From Aricia agestis (Eukaryota > Arthropoda > Insecta > Lepidoptera > Lycaenidae), in NCBI RefSeq assembly GCF_905147365.1, contig NC_056428.1, positions 4,432,001-4,496,000 on the forward strand: DNA of 64,000 nt. Direction: 5' to 3'. Position numbers and translations under genes: made by a program. Of the stretch, positions 11,901-21,970 are shown in pieces (the first letter of the stretch is position 1; every line of letters starts with the position of its first letter). The notes below the pieces were generated by a model, which was not told where the DNA came from, searched no databases, and saw only the letters and a list, made by a program, of their open reading frames with translations.

Positions 11901-14900
11901 TTGCAAAAAATCATGATAATCATTATCTTAAAAAATATACATAATTTTAGTTTTTAAAATATGTTCTTACTGTTTGATACAACTCTACTAAAAAGTTACA
12001 TTTTGCAGAACTCACCAACAAAAAAGTCAATCGGAATTTTGGGACCACGAAGTGCAAGCTCTGGTTTCACCGCTGTATTGCGGCCGTGTCATGACGGCGC
12101 CGCTTTTGGAGGAAACCAGAGCTTTACAAGGAAATATAATTAGGTACCTATTCTTAAGAAACAGTTTCATACTTACTTCCATTACCATTTAATTCCTTCG
12201 GAGAATCGCAACTATCGTGTGCATCTTGAAAAGTAAATGAATATCATGTTAACATTGTACTTACATACTATTATAATAAATAAATAAAGTTAGCTAGGTA
12301 TGTATTTAAATAAAATACAGTCAAAATAAATGAGCACCTCTAACCCATCAATTCCCAAGCGGCAGCCGGATGCCAACAATAGGCTACTTGACCTATATTC
12401 AATTTCATTGAACAAATGCATATTTTTTATAGTAGAACTTGGCCTAGGAAATCGTATTTCACCCTTAAGCGCTTATTCATCAAATAAAAGCTTATGATTG
12501 ATAAATAAAGTCGATTTGAAAGTATGATTTTATGAAAATAGGATTTGTACTGACGAAAACGCTTTTGCGGTATTTCCGATTTGGATGTGACGTCATCATA
12601 CTCGTCATTTAATATCTTTTATTTATCGCGCTCGTTATATGTAAGTTTATTTGTACATAAATAATAAGAATAAGCCTAGAAAGATTTGTAAAATATATTT
12701 TCTTGAATAATTCAAATAAAACATCAGTTTTATATATTATCTCCATTTATTGTAGACGGGAAATGTAATGGCCAAAACTTTTCTCCAAAAGTTTTCAACA
12801 TTACAAATTATTTCTAATTTCTTATTTTATTCTTTTATAATTTTTGGGCACTTTTAGACATTTACACTTCGTACATTTAGCACATAAATTTTTTTTCAAT
12901 AAAGAGAGTCTAAAATACAAAACGTATGACATCACACTATGGCGGACAGTGTTTTCGGCGCCATTTATAAGGCATATTTTTCAATCAACATTTTTATGGG
13001 TTTCTACTGTGTAAAATATTAAAATATTTTTTTTTTTGTGAAAATGAATGATTAAGAAGCGATTAGCATGAAGAAAAAAATTAGGTCAAGTAGCCTATTG
13101 AAAATCTATTGTCTACAGTACCCACGATGGAGGTGTTAATGATTTATTCCTAGTGTCACGGAAGAATAAAAAAGAGGATGAGTAAGAGAGGCATTTAAAT
13201 AAAATAAAAGCGACCAAGCAGTCAATGGGCAAAAAAAAACTATCAAGAAGATATAACCTATCTCAAAAACTCCAATCAGGTTAAGGCTTCATCACAAACG
13301 AGCTTAGCAATGGAAGCTTTCTGCACAAAAATTACAAGCAAAACAGAAGATAGGGCCAATTTCGGGAAAGTGATCCCGCTAAAACAGACTGGCCCACAGC
13401 CCCGCAGACCATAAAGCGAATGCTTTCCTCGAGTTCCAGGTAGTAATGTATAACTAAGGTCATTATCAAAATTTCAAGTGAGAGATTCAAGAAACAGTTG
13501 AGCCTACTTCGTCTAAATCGAAGGGCAATACTTCTAAAAATAACAAAAAGACGAAAGGTAAAAAACAGAAAGACAAGATTGAATCTTGTGAGTTACAGTT
13601 AACATTAAGTTCAGATGAAGACAAAAGTATGGAGTCAGAGAAAGAGGAAGAGAGTAGAAACACAAGAAATCCTTATTTTCACAGTTTTTGGATCGTGTTT
13701 GTAAGATAATTATTTCAGATAATGATACTTCAAATAAAATCAATATGGTGTTCTAGTTATAGAGTTCTGCAAAAGTTATTTTAGTGCAGAATACATATTG
13801 AAGTTAATAACTGAATCATATAATGTCACAAACAAGATTTAATAAGAAATTAGATGGTGTCATGAACATTCTTCAGTGGAATGCAAACAGTATTTCTCCA
13901 AAATTACGTAATTTAGAAATAGTTTTGAATCGGGAAAAATTCATTTGGCATTAATTAGTGAAATCCGGCTTTCGCATGATGACTATATTAATATCAATAA
14001 CTATCACATACAGCTCTGAAGCTGACCGAAGTGACTCATATGGTGGGGTTTGTGCGCTTGTACATAAATCTGTTAAGTCAAGTCAACAAACTTTTAGAAT
14101 GTCAAATACAGATTTTCAAGTTTTAATTTTACATATCTACAATGTTCCTGGTTTGAAGCATGTAATATCCATATACTGTCCGGGCCCCCCCCTCTGGTAA
14201 CACTAGTCAAGATGACAGGAATGAAATTTTCAATTTATTTGAGTCCGAGACCATCATAGTTGGTGACATGAATGCACATCATACACTATGGTCTGTGAAA
14301 AGTGATCGAAGAGGCGAACAAATTTATCAGGCAATGTTTGAAAACGATTATGTGTGCCTTAATGATCGAATTCGAGTCGAATTGAGTATGGTAGCTTCTT
14401 ATATGGAACTGCAGCAAAGACACATTTGAATAAACTTAATTTGGTACAAAATAGAGCATTGAGAATTTGTGGCGGTTTTATAAGAAGCACTCCAATTAAT
14501 GTGATGGCAAGCGAGCTAAGTATTGCACCATTGCACATCCGTCAACTTTGGCTCGGATGTAAATATTGGTTAAAGTCGGTGTCACTTTGTAATGTAAATA
14601 CTAAGAAGATAGAACATTTATCACTCTTTAGTAACCTTTGGAGGGGGAGGAACACTCCTAATTTAATTGAAATTTGTAACCTTTTTAAGGATAGACCTTT
14701 GTATACAGCTTCTAGCCTGGAGATGTTCCAAATGAATGTGTGGTTGTCCTACATTGACATTAAAAGTATTGTGAGACTTCGGGTCGAAGGAGTAACCCAC
14801 TCTAAACGTAATTTTAATATTTCATTATTAAGATCTCTCACTGTAAATAATTTATATGTCACATATCCCGGTTATCACAGGTTGTTTACTGATAGGTCTA

Positions 14901-15821
14901 GAAATGATGAGGGTGTTGGTGCCGCATTCATTGATGTACAAAGGAATGTTTCATCAAAATTAAAACTTGGAGGAAACATTTCTATCATTAGAGCTGAACT
15001 TATTGCAATTCTGGAAGCACTTCGTTATGCTCAGAATAATGGTTTATGTCGGGTTGTTATTTTATCAGATTCAATGTCTGCACTTCAGCACCTTATTTGT
15101 TGCGGGAGCTAGAGGAGTACCTATTGCATACGATATTCTTAAAATATTAAATGACTTCAATGAAACATCTCGCAAAAGACTGCAATGGATACCCACCCAT
15201 ATAGGTTTATTAGGCAACGAGATGGCTGACCAACTGGCAAAAGAGGCTATCTGTGATGGTCGGGATGTGTCTTCTCATATACAGCCATACTACACAGAAT
15301 TTTTTCATGTAGCTAAGCAAATTTGTATTGATAGGTGGAGGAAATTGTTTATTGATTGTTCTTCCTCTAAGGGTATTTGGTATAGAACATTAAATTGTGA
15401 ACCTTGCCATGGTTTGAGGGCACTAATATTATCAGGACCACCTTGGTTACCGCTATGAGGATGCGATCAGGACACGTTCCACTCAACAAGTTTAATCACA
15501 TAATAGGAAAGAGGGAGTCCCCTCTTTGTGTTCACTGTGGGGTTGCAGAGGACTTAATGCACTTGTTGGTGGATTGTGGACGGAATCATGGTCTCAGGGG
15601 CCGGTTGTTTTCAGGAGGTTTGTTTGGGGGGGAAATTAATATTATTTTGGCGTCACCTCTTTCGCAAGAGGCCCGCACTTTAATAATATTTTATTTATTG
15701 TCAATGAAGGGTCGCATAGTTCAATTTTTAATAATTTTGAATAATACTATGAGGCTGGCATAGATGCCAAGTGCATTTTTAAGCCTCGTTAAAGATTTGA
15801 AGGAAAAAAAAAAAAAAAAAA

Positions 15822-15875
<54 letters not shown>

Positions 15876-16045
15876 AATGTCGTAGGATGATTTGATAAAT
15901 CCGTGTTTTCGCGAAATCCCTAGAATTTTCGCGAAAATTCGATTTATCAAATTATCCTACGACATCGTAGGATGATTTGATAAATCGAATTTTCGCGAAA
16001 ATTCTAGGGATTTCGCGAAAACACGGATTTATCAAATCATCCTAC

Positions 16046-16113
<68 letters not shown>

Positions 16114-17187
16114 CGTGTCAATAGCTGTTTTAAATTCGCGACAGATGGTAAGTAAAATTAAGATGGAGGCTCTAGAATTTTTTTTTTTCCCAAAGTGAGC
16201 AAAATACGGTTGAGAAACTATGATCTACATTATCCATTTCGACATTTCGAGACAGTCGATATTTACTTTTAATTTCACCAAAAAACTCTTTTACTTTTCG
16301 CTGCCCAAACGCGCGTCATAAACTTGTTTTTTTTTTGTGCCAAATAACAGAAAAATGGAGCAACTTTTCTGTTATTTGGCACAAATAAAACCACGTGAAG
16401 GATCATAAGCTATTTTTTGTGTGAAATATCTAATTTACGCGAGCGAAGCCGCGCGGAACATCTAGTTATACATAAGATTTTTAATTTGCAAAAAAGTTAC
16501 TCTATCACCCTCACAATGTTATTGTGTTATCCATACCAAAAAGTACTCGATCGTGGAGAAACCAGACACAATAGCTTATCTATTGTCATCGTGGCAGCAT
16601 GCGACTGCTTGGAAATTGAAGCATTATATGGCCTGTAGTAGTTAATACTTACCAACTGGGGTAGGTAAATGCAATTTTGGAACTGCCCATCTTTGAAGGC
16701 GATGCACTCCATACTTCGCTTTTTCTTCAAAATGTCTATCGCAAATTCTATACCTGCGATGGTCAAATTTTTTTTTATCATATTTGCTTGGGATGACTTT
16801 TAACCAATCTTCATATAGCTGAGGATATATATTCGGTGATGGAAAATGATGTATGGTCTTTGATCCTAAAAGATGATGGTGGATATTAAATGTATGTACT
16901 TATAGAAAAGAGTCGGAACATAGCATAATATTATGAAGTCTGGATTGTGTAGTATTTTTATAATAATATAAAATGTCAGTGGACAGTGACGGACGGTTCC
17001 GATTTTATTTACAATAATTATTGTTAAATAAGATACCTTTAATTATTATTATGACGAGGCTGCGAGGTTATTTAAGTACTTACTTACTTCAACAAATTGA
17101 ATATAATCACTAAGTTTTATACTTACTTCAATAGACACGGTACTTACTTTCCTGTGGGGAGCAGCCGAGAATGCAACGGCTCGACAT
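9000..17187 (-). CDS. THAP-domain protein with heptad-repeat coiled coil and C-terminal mariner-like HTH (5 exons, 963 aa)
   Basis: Exons on the minus strand are 17187-17148, 16865-16653, 12224-12177, 11856-10465 and 10198-9000. All four introns have GT..AG ends and phase 1, and the total of 2892 nt is divisible by three. Residues 1-80 form a THAP zinc finger: C5 and C9 (CILGC), W34, C55 and H58 (ICDRHF) and the AVP box at 74-76. THAP domains bind DNA and derive from P-element-type transposases. Residues about 100-564 are polar, with a basic KRKRK stretch and a 37-residue tandem duplication. Residues about 578-855 are heptads with hydrophobic residues at the a and d positions, predicting a long coiled coil. 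Residues about 899-950 (FKLGN at the end, with EAVEEII and a W-Y-x-x-F core) resemble the first helix-turn-helix of mariner transposases. Inferred role: nuclear DNA-binding protein. The splice model is strong; the HTH assignment is by eye. Confidence 0.82.
9320..10160 (-). repeat. 21-bp coding minisatellite with 84-bp higher-order unit
   Basis: About 38 tandem 21-bp units encode N-(M/I/L)-S-x-(I/V)-E-(D/G/N). In the middle they are organised as four-unit blocks of 84 bp (N-M-S-x-I-E-D, N-I-S-N-V-E-G, N-L-S-D-V-E-D, N-M-S-I-I-E-I). Hydrophobic residues are spaced 3 and 4, the coiled-coil a/d pattern. The opposite strand is also open in blocks, but only as a by-product of the repeat. Confidence 0.9.
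10640..10854 (-). repeat. 111-bp tandem duplication in exon 4 of the THAP gene
   Basis: TCTGATAAACAAAGCTCATT starts at 10710 and again at 10821. In protein terms a 37-residue unit containing SIPNNELCLSD and (N/S)PDRH is present twice, with about one third of residues differing. Confidence 0.8.
12382..13095. mobile_element. 714-bp non-autonomous TIR element, TA target
   Basis: GGCTACTTGACCT at 12382 is matched in inverted orientation by AGGTCAAGTAGCC ending at 13095. TA dinucleotides flank both ends (12380-12381, 13096-13097), as in Tc1/mariner-type insertions. There is no transposase ORF. Confidence 0.65.
13130..15822 (+). mobile_element. decayed, internally deleted RNase H-bearing LINE
   Basis: The left part has a lysine-rich ORF1-like tail (KSKGNTSKNNKKTKGKKQ, about 13520-13580). 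A new frame begins at 13862 with MNILQWNANSIS, the start of an endonuclease, and continues to GDMNAHHTLW. At about 14370 the sequence jumps directly to the region downstream of the RT palm (YGSFLYGTAAKTHL, then LVQNRALRICGG). The whole RT catalytic core is therefore missing. RNase H motifs follow in two frames (RAELIAILEALRYA, ILSDSMSALQ, then WIPTHIGLLGNEMADQLAKEA), then CVHCGVAEDLMHLLVDC. The 3' end is the poly-A at about 15804-15822. The left boundary is approximate. Confidence 0.75.
14426..15763 (+). pseudogene. C-terminal RNase H / zinc-box remnant of the decayed LINE
   Basis: Three overlapping frames (14426-15112, 14967-15458, 15404-15763) together give the RT thumb, RNase H and C-terminal zinc-box of a LINE ORF2. 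They are interrupted by frameshifts near 15105 and 15440. In the first RNase H motif the usual YTDGS reads FTDRS. Confidence 0.75.
15877..16050. repeat. 174-bp near-perfect palindrome in a (TA)n tract
   Basis: The left arm 15877-15963 and right arm 15964-16050 match as reverse complements except for two inner positions and the centre pair. Each arm is itself an inverted repeat (TCGTAGGATGATTTGATAAA against its near complement). Long alternating AT runs flank it on both sides (about 15825-15872 and 16049-16110), so the self-complementary structure is close to 290 bp. Confidence 0.9.
16334..16385. repeat. hairpin, 21-bp perfect arms, 10-nt loop
   Basis: The left arm 16334-16354 (TTTGTGCCAAATAACAGAAA and one more A) and right arm 16365-16385 are exact reverse complements. 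Confidence 0.85.
16430..16465 (+). mobile_element. Helitron 3' terminus
   Basis: GCGAGCGAAGCCGCGCGG forms the short GC hairpin typical of the LEP1-type Helitron end. It is followed by CATCTAG and then a T. The same terminus closes the Helitron at 23796. The 5' end was not identified. Confidence 0.7.
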
Positions 17188-17485
17188 TGTGATTTCTGAT
17201 TAATGATCACAGAGACAGACAATAATTAGTAATGTTACAAAACTAAACTTGTTAATTTATTCTAGGATTAAGTTAGTGCATCTACGAAGTCGTACGTACA
17301 CACAGCTCGTTTTATAATATACAGTTCGACAAGGCTTGGAAGTTGGACAAGGCTTTATTTGAATTTTGAACCGTGAACGTGGGTTCCAGTATATAATAAA
17401 TACTCTGTGACGAGGGTCCACCGTCCAAGAAACTTAAAAAACACCGTGGGTCATGGGCACAGGACACTCATGGGTGACAATTATT
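17188..17485. promoter_or_regulatory. 5' flank of the THAP gene, cut by the LINE array
   Basis: About 300 bp separate the THAP start codon (17185-17187) from the first LINE junction at 17486. Any proximal promoter on the minus strand must be here or be displaced by about 18 kb of LINE sequence. I see no TATA box or initiator I would defend. Confidence 0.35.
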
Positions 17486-17646
17486 GAGATGAGTTTTTTT
17501 TTTTTTTTGTTGTTTTTGGCACTGACACTGGCGGTGTACTTTGCCATATACAAAGGTAGGGAATAGGCGGTGGAAAAGCAAAATAAGTACGGAATTCAGG
17601 ATTTCGGATCTAGTTAGGAAGTTTCACTACAAGGTATAATAATATA

Positions 17647-20600
17647 CTAAAGGTTAATGGAGTTGCTACGTAAATATTGAGATAAACATGAATAAACTAA
17701 TTTGTTACATGAATTTAATAAAGTTGGTACGGAAGTAGGAAAGGGTATAGACATAGAGGAGAGACTATCATAAAGGTAGGAGTGGTCATACAGAGGACAA
17801 GAAAGAATAATATGATTCAAATCACCCACTTCCAAACCGCAATCGCAAGCATCATTGTTGCGAATTCGTATCCTTTTTAGGTGGGCTGGAGTCAGGACAT
17901 GTCCTAACCTCATTCTTATTAAAGAAGAAGTTGTGCTTTTTGATAATTTAATTTTGAAAAACCAAGGTCTGAATTGAATCTCAGGTTGTATTAGCCTATA
18001 TTGTACACCTTTTTTATGACTCGTTCGTGCCCAGTCCTTACTCCAATCCTGTTGGAGAAAGTTCTTAGCAAGGGAAGGCAAGTCATGACAGTAATTCATA
18101 TACGGAAAAACATCTCCACTAAAAGCAGCATCTTTGGCCAAAGCATCCGCTTTTTCATTTCCAAGAATGCCGCAATGACTCGGTATCCAGACAAACGTAA
18201 CAGATAAGTTAGCAACAATACATTTCTGCAAAAGGTTTCTAATTTGAATTATTATGGGAAAACATTTTGACTTAAACGTAAATCCATTTAATGCTTGAAG
18301 GGCACTTAAAGAATCGGTAAAAATGACAGTTTTATTAAGTTTCGCTAGTAAAATGTAGTCGACCGCTTTAAATAGGCCATAACATTCTCCAGTGAATACG
18401 GAAGTTTGCGGCGGAAATTTGACTTTTTGGACTATGTTGTATTGGAGATGGTATATACCAACTCCAACACAATTATTATTAACGATTGATATTTTAGAGG
18501 CATCTGTGTAAATGTGATGCCAGCCTTCCCAATTATTGGTTGTTAAATAATTGAAAAATGGTTTTGCATAATACTTATCTGATTTTTTTATACCTATGTC
18601 GTAACGGATATCCGGATCCAAAATAAGGGATTCAAAGGAAGATTGAAACAGAGGATACACCGGTAATCTAAGTGTAGGGGCGTCAAGGAATGAGTATCGC
18701 ACATAACTATTTACTAAGCAAGGGCGAGATTTGTGTAGCCAAAAATTATCCTTGTTTACTAAATCTAACAGTTTTTTCAGTTTCGGAATAAGAGGATGGT
18801 TTGAAAATTGCAAACAGCGAATGAAAAACTTGTCAGCCAGATATTGTCGCCTGAGGTAGAGCGGTGGTTCACCACATTCTACCTGTAATGCATTTATTGG
18901 GGAGGAAGCCATGGCTCCACAAATGATTCTCATAGCTTTTGCTTGAATCTTATCTAACTGTTTGAAACCAGCTACATTACAGGGTTCAAGAAGGAATGTT
19001 CCATAATCTAACACACTTCTAATCAATGCGTTATACAGTAATTTTAAGTTAAACGGATGAGAACCCCACCACACTCCTGAAAGGCACCTTATTATGTTTA
19101 AAGTTCGTTCACACTTAGACGCAACATACTCATTATGAGCATTACCATTGAGTTTTGAGTCTAAAATTACCCCTAAAAACTTTGCCTCCTTGTCGACTGG
19201 AATTTGCATTCCATTATATTTTACCACCACAGGCGGAGGTAAGCGCATACGGGTAAATAGAACAGCGGTACTTTTATTAACTGAAAGATCTAATCCATTT
19301 GCATCTAACCATATTTTTAGTCTTGCTAGACAGCGCGATAATCGAATAGAGGCTCTTTCAATTGATTGGTCTATGATATAAATTGCTAAGTCATCGGCGT
19401 ATTGCAAAAGATATAATTCATCATCTACATACTCTATATCTGTTAACGTAAATGTTTCCAAATCTGAATTCTCGCCAATAACTGCTTCCTCTAAATCTGA
19501 TGTATAAATATTGTACAAAGGTGGACTTATTACTGCGCCTTGGGGAAGCCCTTTATCTACAACCCGCAATTCCGTTGACGTTTCATTTTGCAAAGGCAGA
19601 GCAATAAATCTTTCAAGTAATATGTTTATGATAAAATTACTTAATGTTATGGGAACACCTAATAAATGTAGCTTTCGTCGGAGTATATCTATTCTTACGT
19701 TATCATATGCTGCATTTACATCTAAAAAAACAGCTAAAACAGATTTGTTTTCTGTAAAAGCGATACGAATATCTGTGGTAAGAAGTGCGATATTATCTAT
19801 AGTACCTTTTCCTTTGCGGAATCCATATTGACTTTTCGATATGAGGTTATATTTTTCAACATACCATTCTAAACGATTCTTTACAAGATGTTCTGAAATT
19901 TTTAGTAACACTGACGATAGAACTATGGGACGATAGGAGGAAGCAGAAGAGGGAGATTTACCGGGTTTTAAAATGGGAATAACCTTCTGGGTTTTCCATG
20001 AATCTGGGATATTGCCTGTCAACAACATAGAATTAACTAAATCCAAATAATAACATAAAACTTCGTCGGAAGCGTGTTTAAAAAAGGAATATGGAATTCC
20101 GTCCATCCCAGGAGCCGAATCATTTAAGTTTGAGACAACACCTTTTAGCTCTTGAAGTGAAAAGAGCGCATTAAGGTCTTTAAGGTTAACTTCGCCTAAA
20201 GGTGATGGACGGAGAAGTGACACAGAGGGAGGTGCTAATCTCTTTAAAAAATCATTGGCTAGAGAGTCTGGCATAGGGTGAAAAGGGGGCTTGTATGCAG
20301 ACCTATACCTTCTAATATTGTTCCAAACTATGGAACCAGGTGTGTCCGGGCTAATAAATTCGCAAAACTTTTTCCAGCTTGCGGACTTCTTTTTCTTAAA
20401 TAATTTTTTCGCGTCGTTAACAGATTTACAATATATAGTGTAGTTTTCATATGTAGAATTATTGTTATAATTTCTTTCAGCCTGTTTTCTTTTATTTATA
20501 GCGGCTGAACAGTCAATGTCCCACCAAGGAGGTGATGGTATGTATTGCTTAGATGTTTTCTTAATAGGAAGAGTTTCATCTGCAGATTTGATTAAAGCAG

Positions 20601-21970
20601 ATGCTAAAGCATCAGCACAAACAGACTCATTTCCTGGTGATATACTAGGAAGAAGAGACAGTTTATTTTCTAGTGCATGATGAAACTTTTCCCATTCTGC
20701 ATTTTTTAAATTACAACTCGGGCGAATTAACATGACACCTGGTTCAATTGACGTTTCTCTTAAGTACTGAGTGCAAAAAAAGTTTTTTTATTTTAAGTTA
20801 TTTCAAAAAAAAAAATACGTTACCGGAACAAGTTATTTTTATAGGGCTACACTAACCACAGTATTAACCAAGTACGAGTTGGACTCGCCCAAGGGTTCCC
20901 CAGCAGGAATACGAGGTTTATAGATGCGTCCGATAATTTGTATCTAGCTTCATATTAATATATTCCGTGAGTAGCTAATTCATACCACAGACGCACGGCA
21001 ATGTTCAAACGTTAATACGAATAACAAAAACTTAACAAATTTAACGTTCAAATGTAACAACTAACAAATAACACAACAAAACTCAACAAAAATCCAAAAA
21101 CAATAACCATTAACTACTAACAAATAACTCCGAAACGCAAACTCAATAACACACGTGTAACGGTAACCGATATAATATGCTAACGCTACTGGACGCGTAC
21201 GACGAGAGCGGGGTGCTGCGCGGGGAAGCGAGGGAGGGGTAAAATTTAAGCCAGGTGTCAAGTTAACTCGCCCGAGTTGTATATTTTAATGATGAAGAAT
21301 TAGTAGGATGATTCTGATTTTTATTTTTACAGGGGAGAGAAATGAGAATGGGAAAGTGATCACTACCGTGACTATATGATAAAACTGACCAATGTAAAAG
21401 AGATGATAGATTTGAAGTACAAATAGATAAATCGGGAGCACTATAACCCTCATTGGGTGCAGTATGCCTCGTTGGAAACCCTGTATTGAGAATGCATAAC
21501 TTGTGGAAATCTAATAAATCTAATATTTCGAAACCCCATTGATTATTATTACTGCTACCCCAAGACAAGTGTTGAGCATTAAAATCACCAAGAATTATAA
21601 AAGGTTTTGGTAAATTGCTTATTAAATTTCTAATTTCTAAAAATATAGAATAGGATGGATGAGGAATATACAATGACACAAAACAGATGTTATTTACAGA
21701 TGCAGCAATTATAGAGACATTGGGATTATGTAATGGAAGTGAAATATGTACATATGAATGATGATGGTTGATGAGTAAAGCGGTACCGCCAAACCCATCG
21801 GATCTGTCCTCTCTTATACAGGTATAGCCAGGAATCTTAAAAAGAGAATCTGGCTTGAGCCATGTTTCTTGAAGAGCAAAGACAATTGGTTTATATTTGT
21901 TTATTAAATGAATAATTTCATTTTTTTTGCTCGCTGCACTGCGACAGTTCCATTGGATCAGATAATCCAT
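17647..21970 (-). pseudogene. LINE A copy 1 ORF2 (endonuclease-RT-RNase H), split by a MITE
   Basis: The endonuclease begins at 21970 (MDYLIQWNCRS) and runs to the MITE. RT, RNase H and the C-terminal zinc-box continue from 20713 to 17647. Catalytic motifs are kept: LQYADDLAIY, FTDSLSALQAL and WIPSHCGILGNEKADALAKD. Relative to copy 2 it has four extra residues before DIEYVDD, and substitutions such as CDCGL for CECGL. The MITE makes the full-length product impossible, so any protein from here would lack the endonuclease. Confidence 0.88.
20714..21279. mobile_element. 566-bp MITE inserted at TA in LINE A copy 1
   Basis: The ends CAACTCGGGCGAATTAACAT and its imperfect complement (ending CTCGCCCGAGTTG) form TIRs of about 29 bp. 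TA is present on both sides (20712-20713, 21280-21281). Copy 2 has the empty site with one TA (AAATTATATTTTAATG near 28015), so boundaries and target duplication are exact. A TA target suggests Tc1/mariner-type mobilisation. No ORF belongs to it. Confidence 0.92.

Larger units (their letters stand above)
12225..16652. other. intron 2 of the THAP gene, filled by transposons
   Basis: This 4.4-kb intron separates the THAP-finger exon from a 48-nt micro-exon. It holds a TA-flanked inverted-repeat element, a decayed plus-strand LINE, a (TA)n palindrome, a 21-bp hairpin and a Helitron 3' end. I saw no further exon that fits the phase. Confidence 0.7.

Noticed and set aside
15977..16198. Plus-strand frame with an (IY)n run
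   Set aside because: It is the translation of the (TA)n tract next to the palindrome.
19511..19831. Repeated 106-residue plus-strand frame (also at 26816-27136)
   Set aside because: Antisense shadow of the RT domain, repeated only because the LINE is duplicated.
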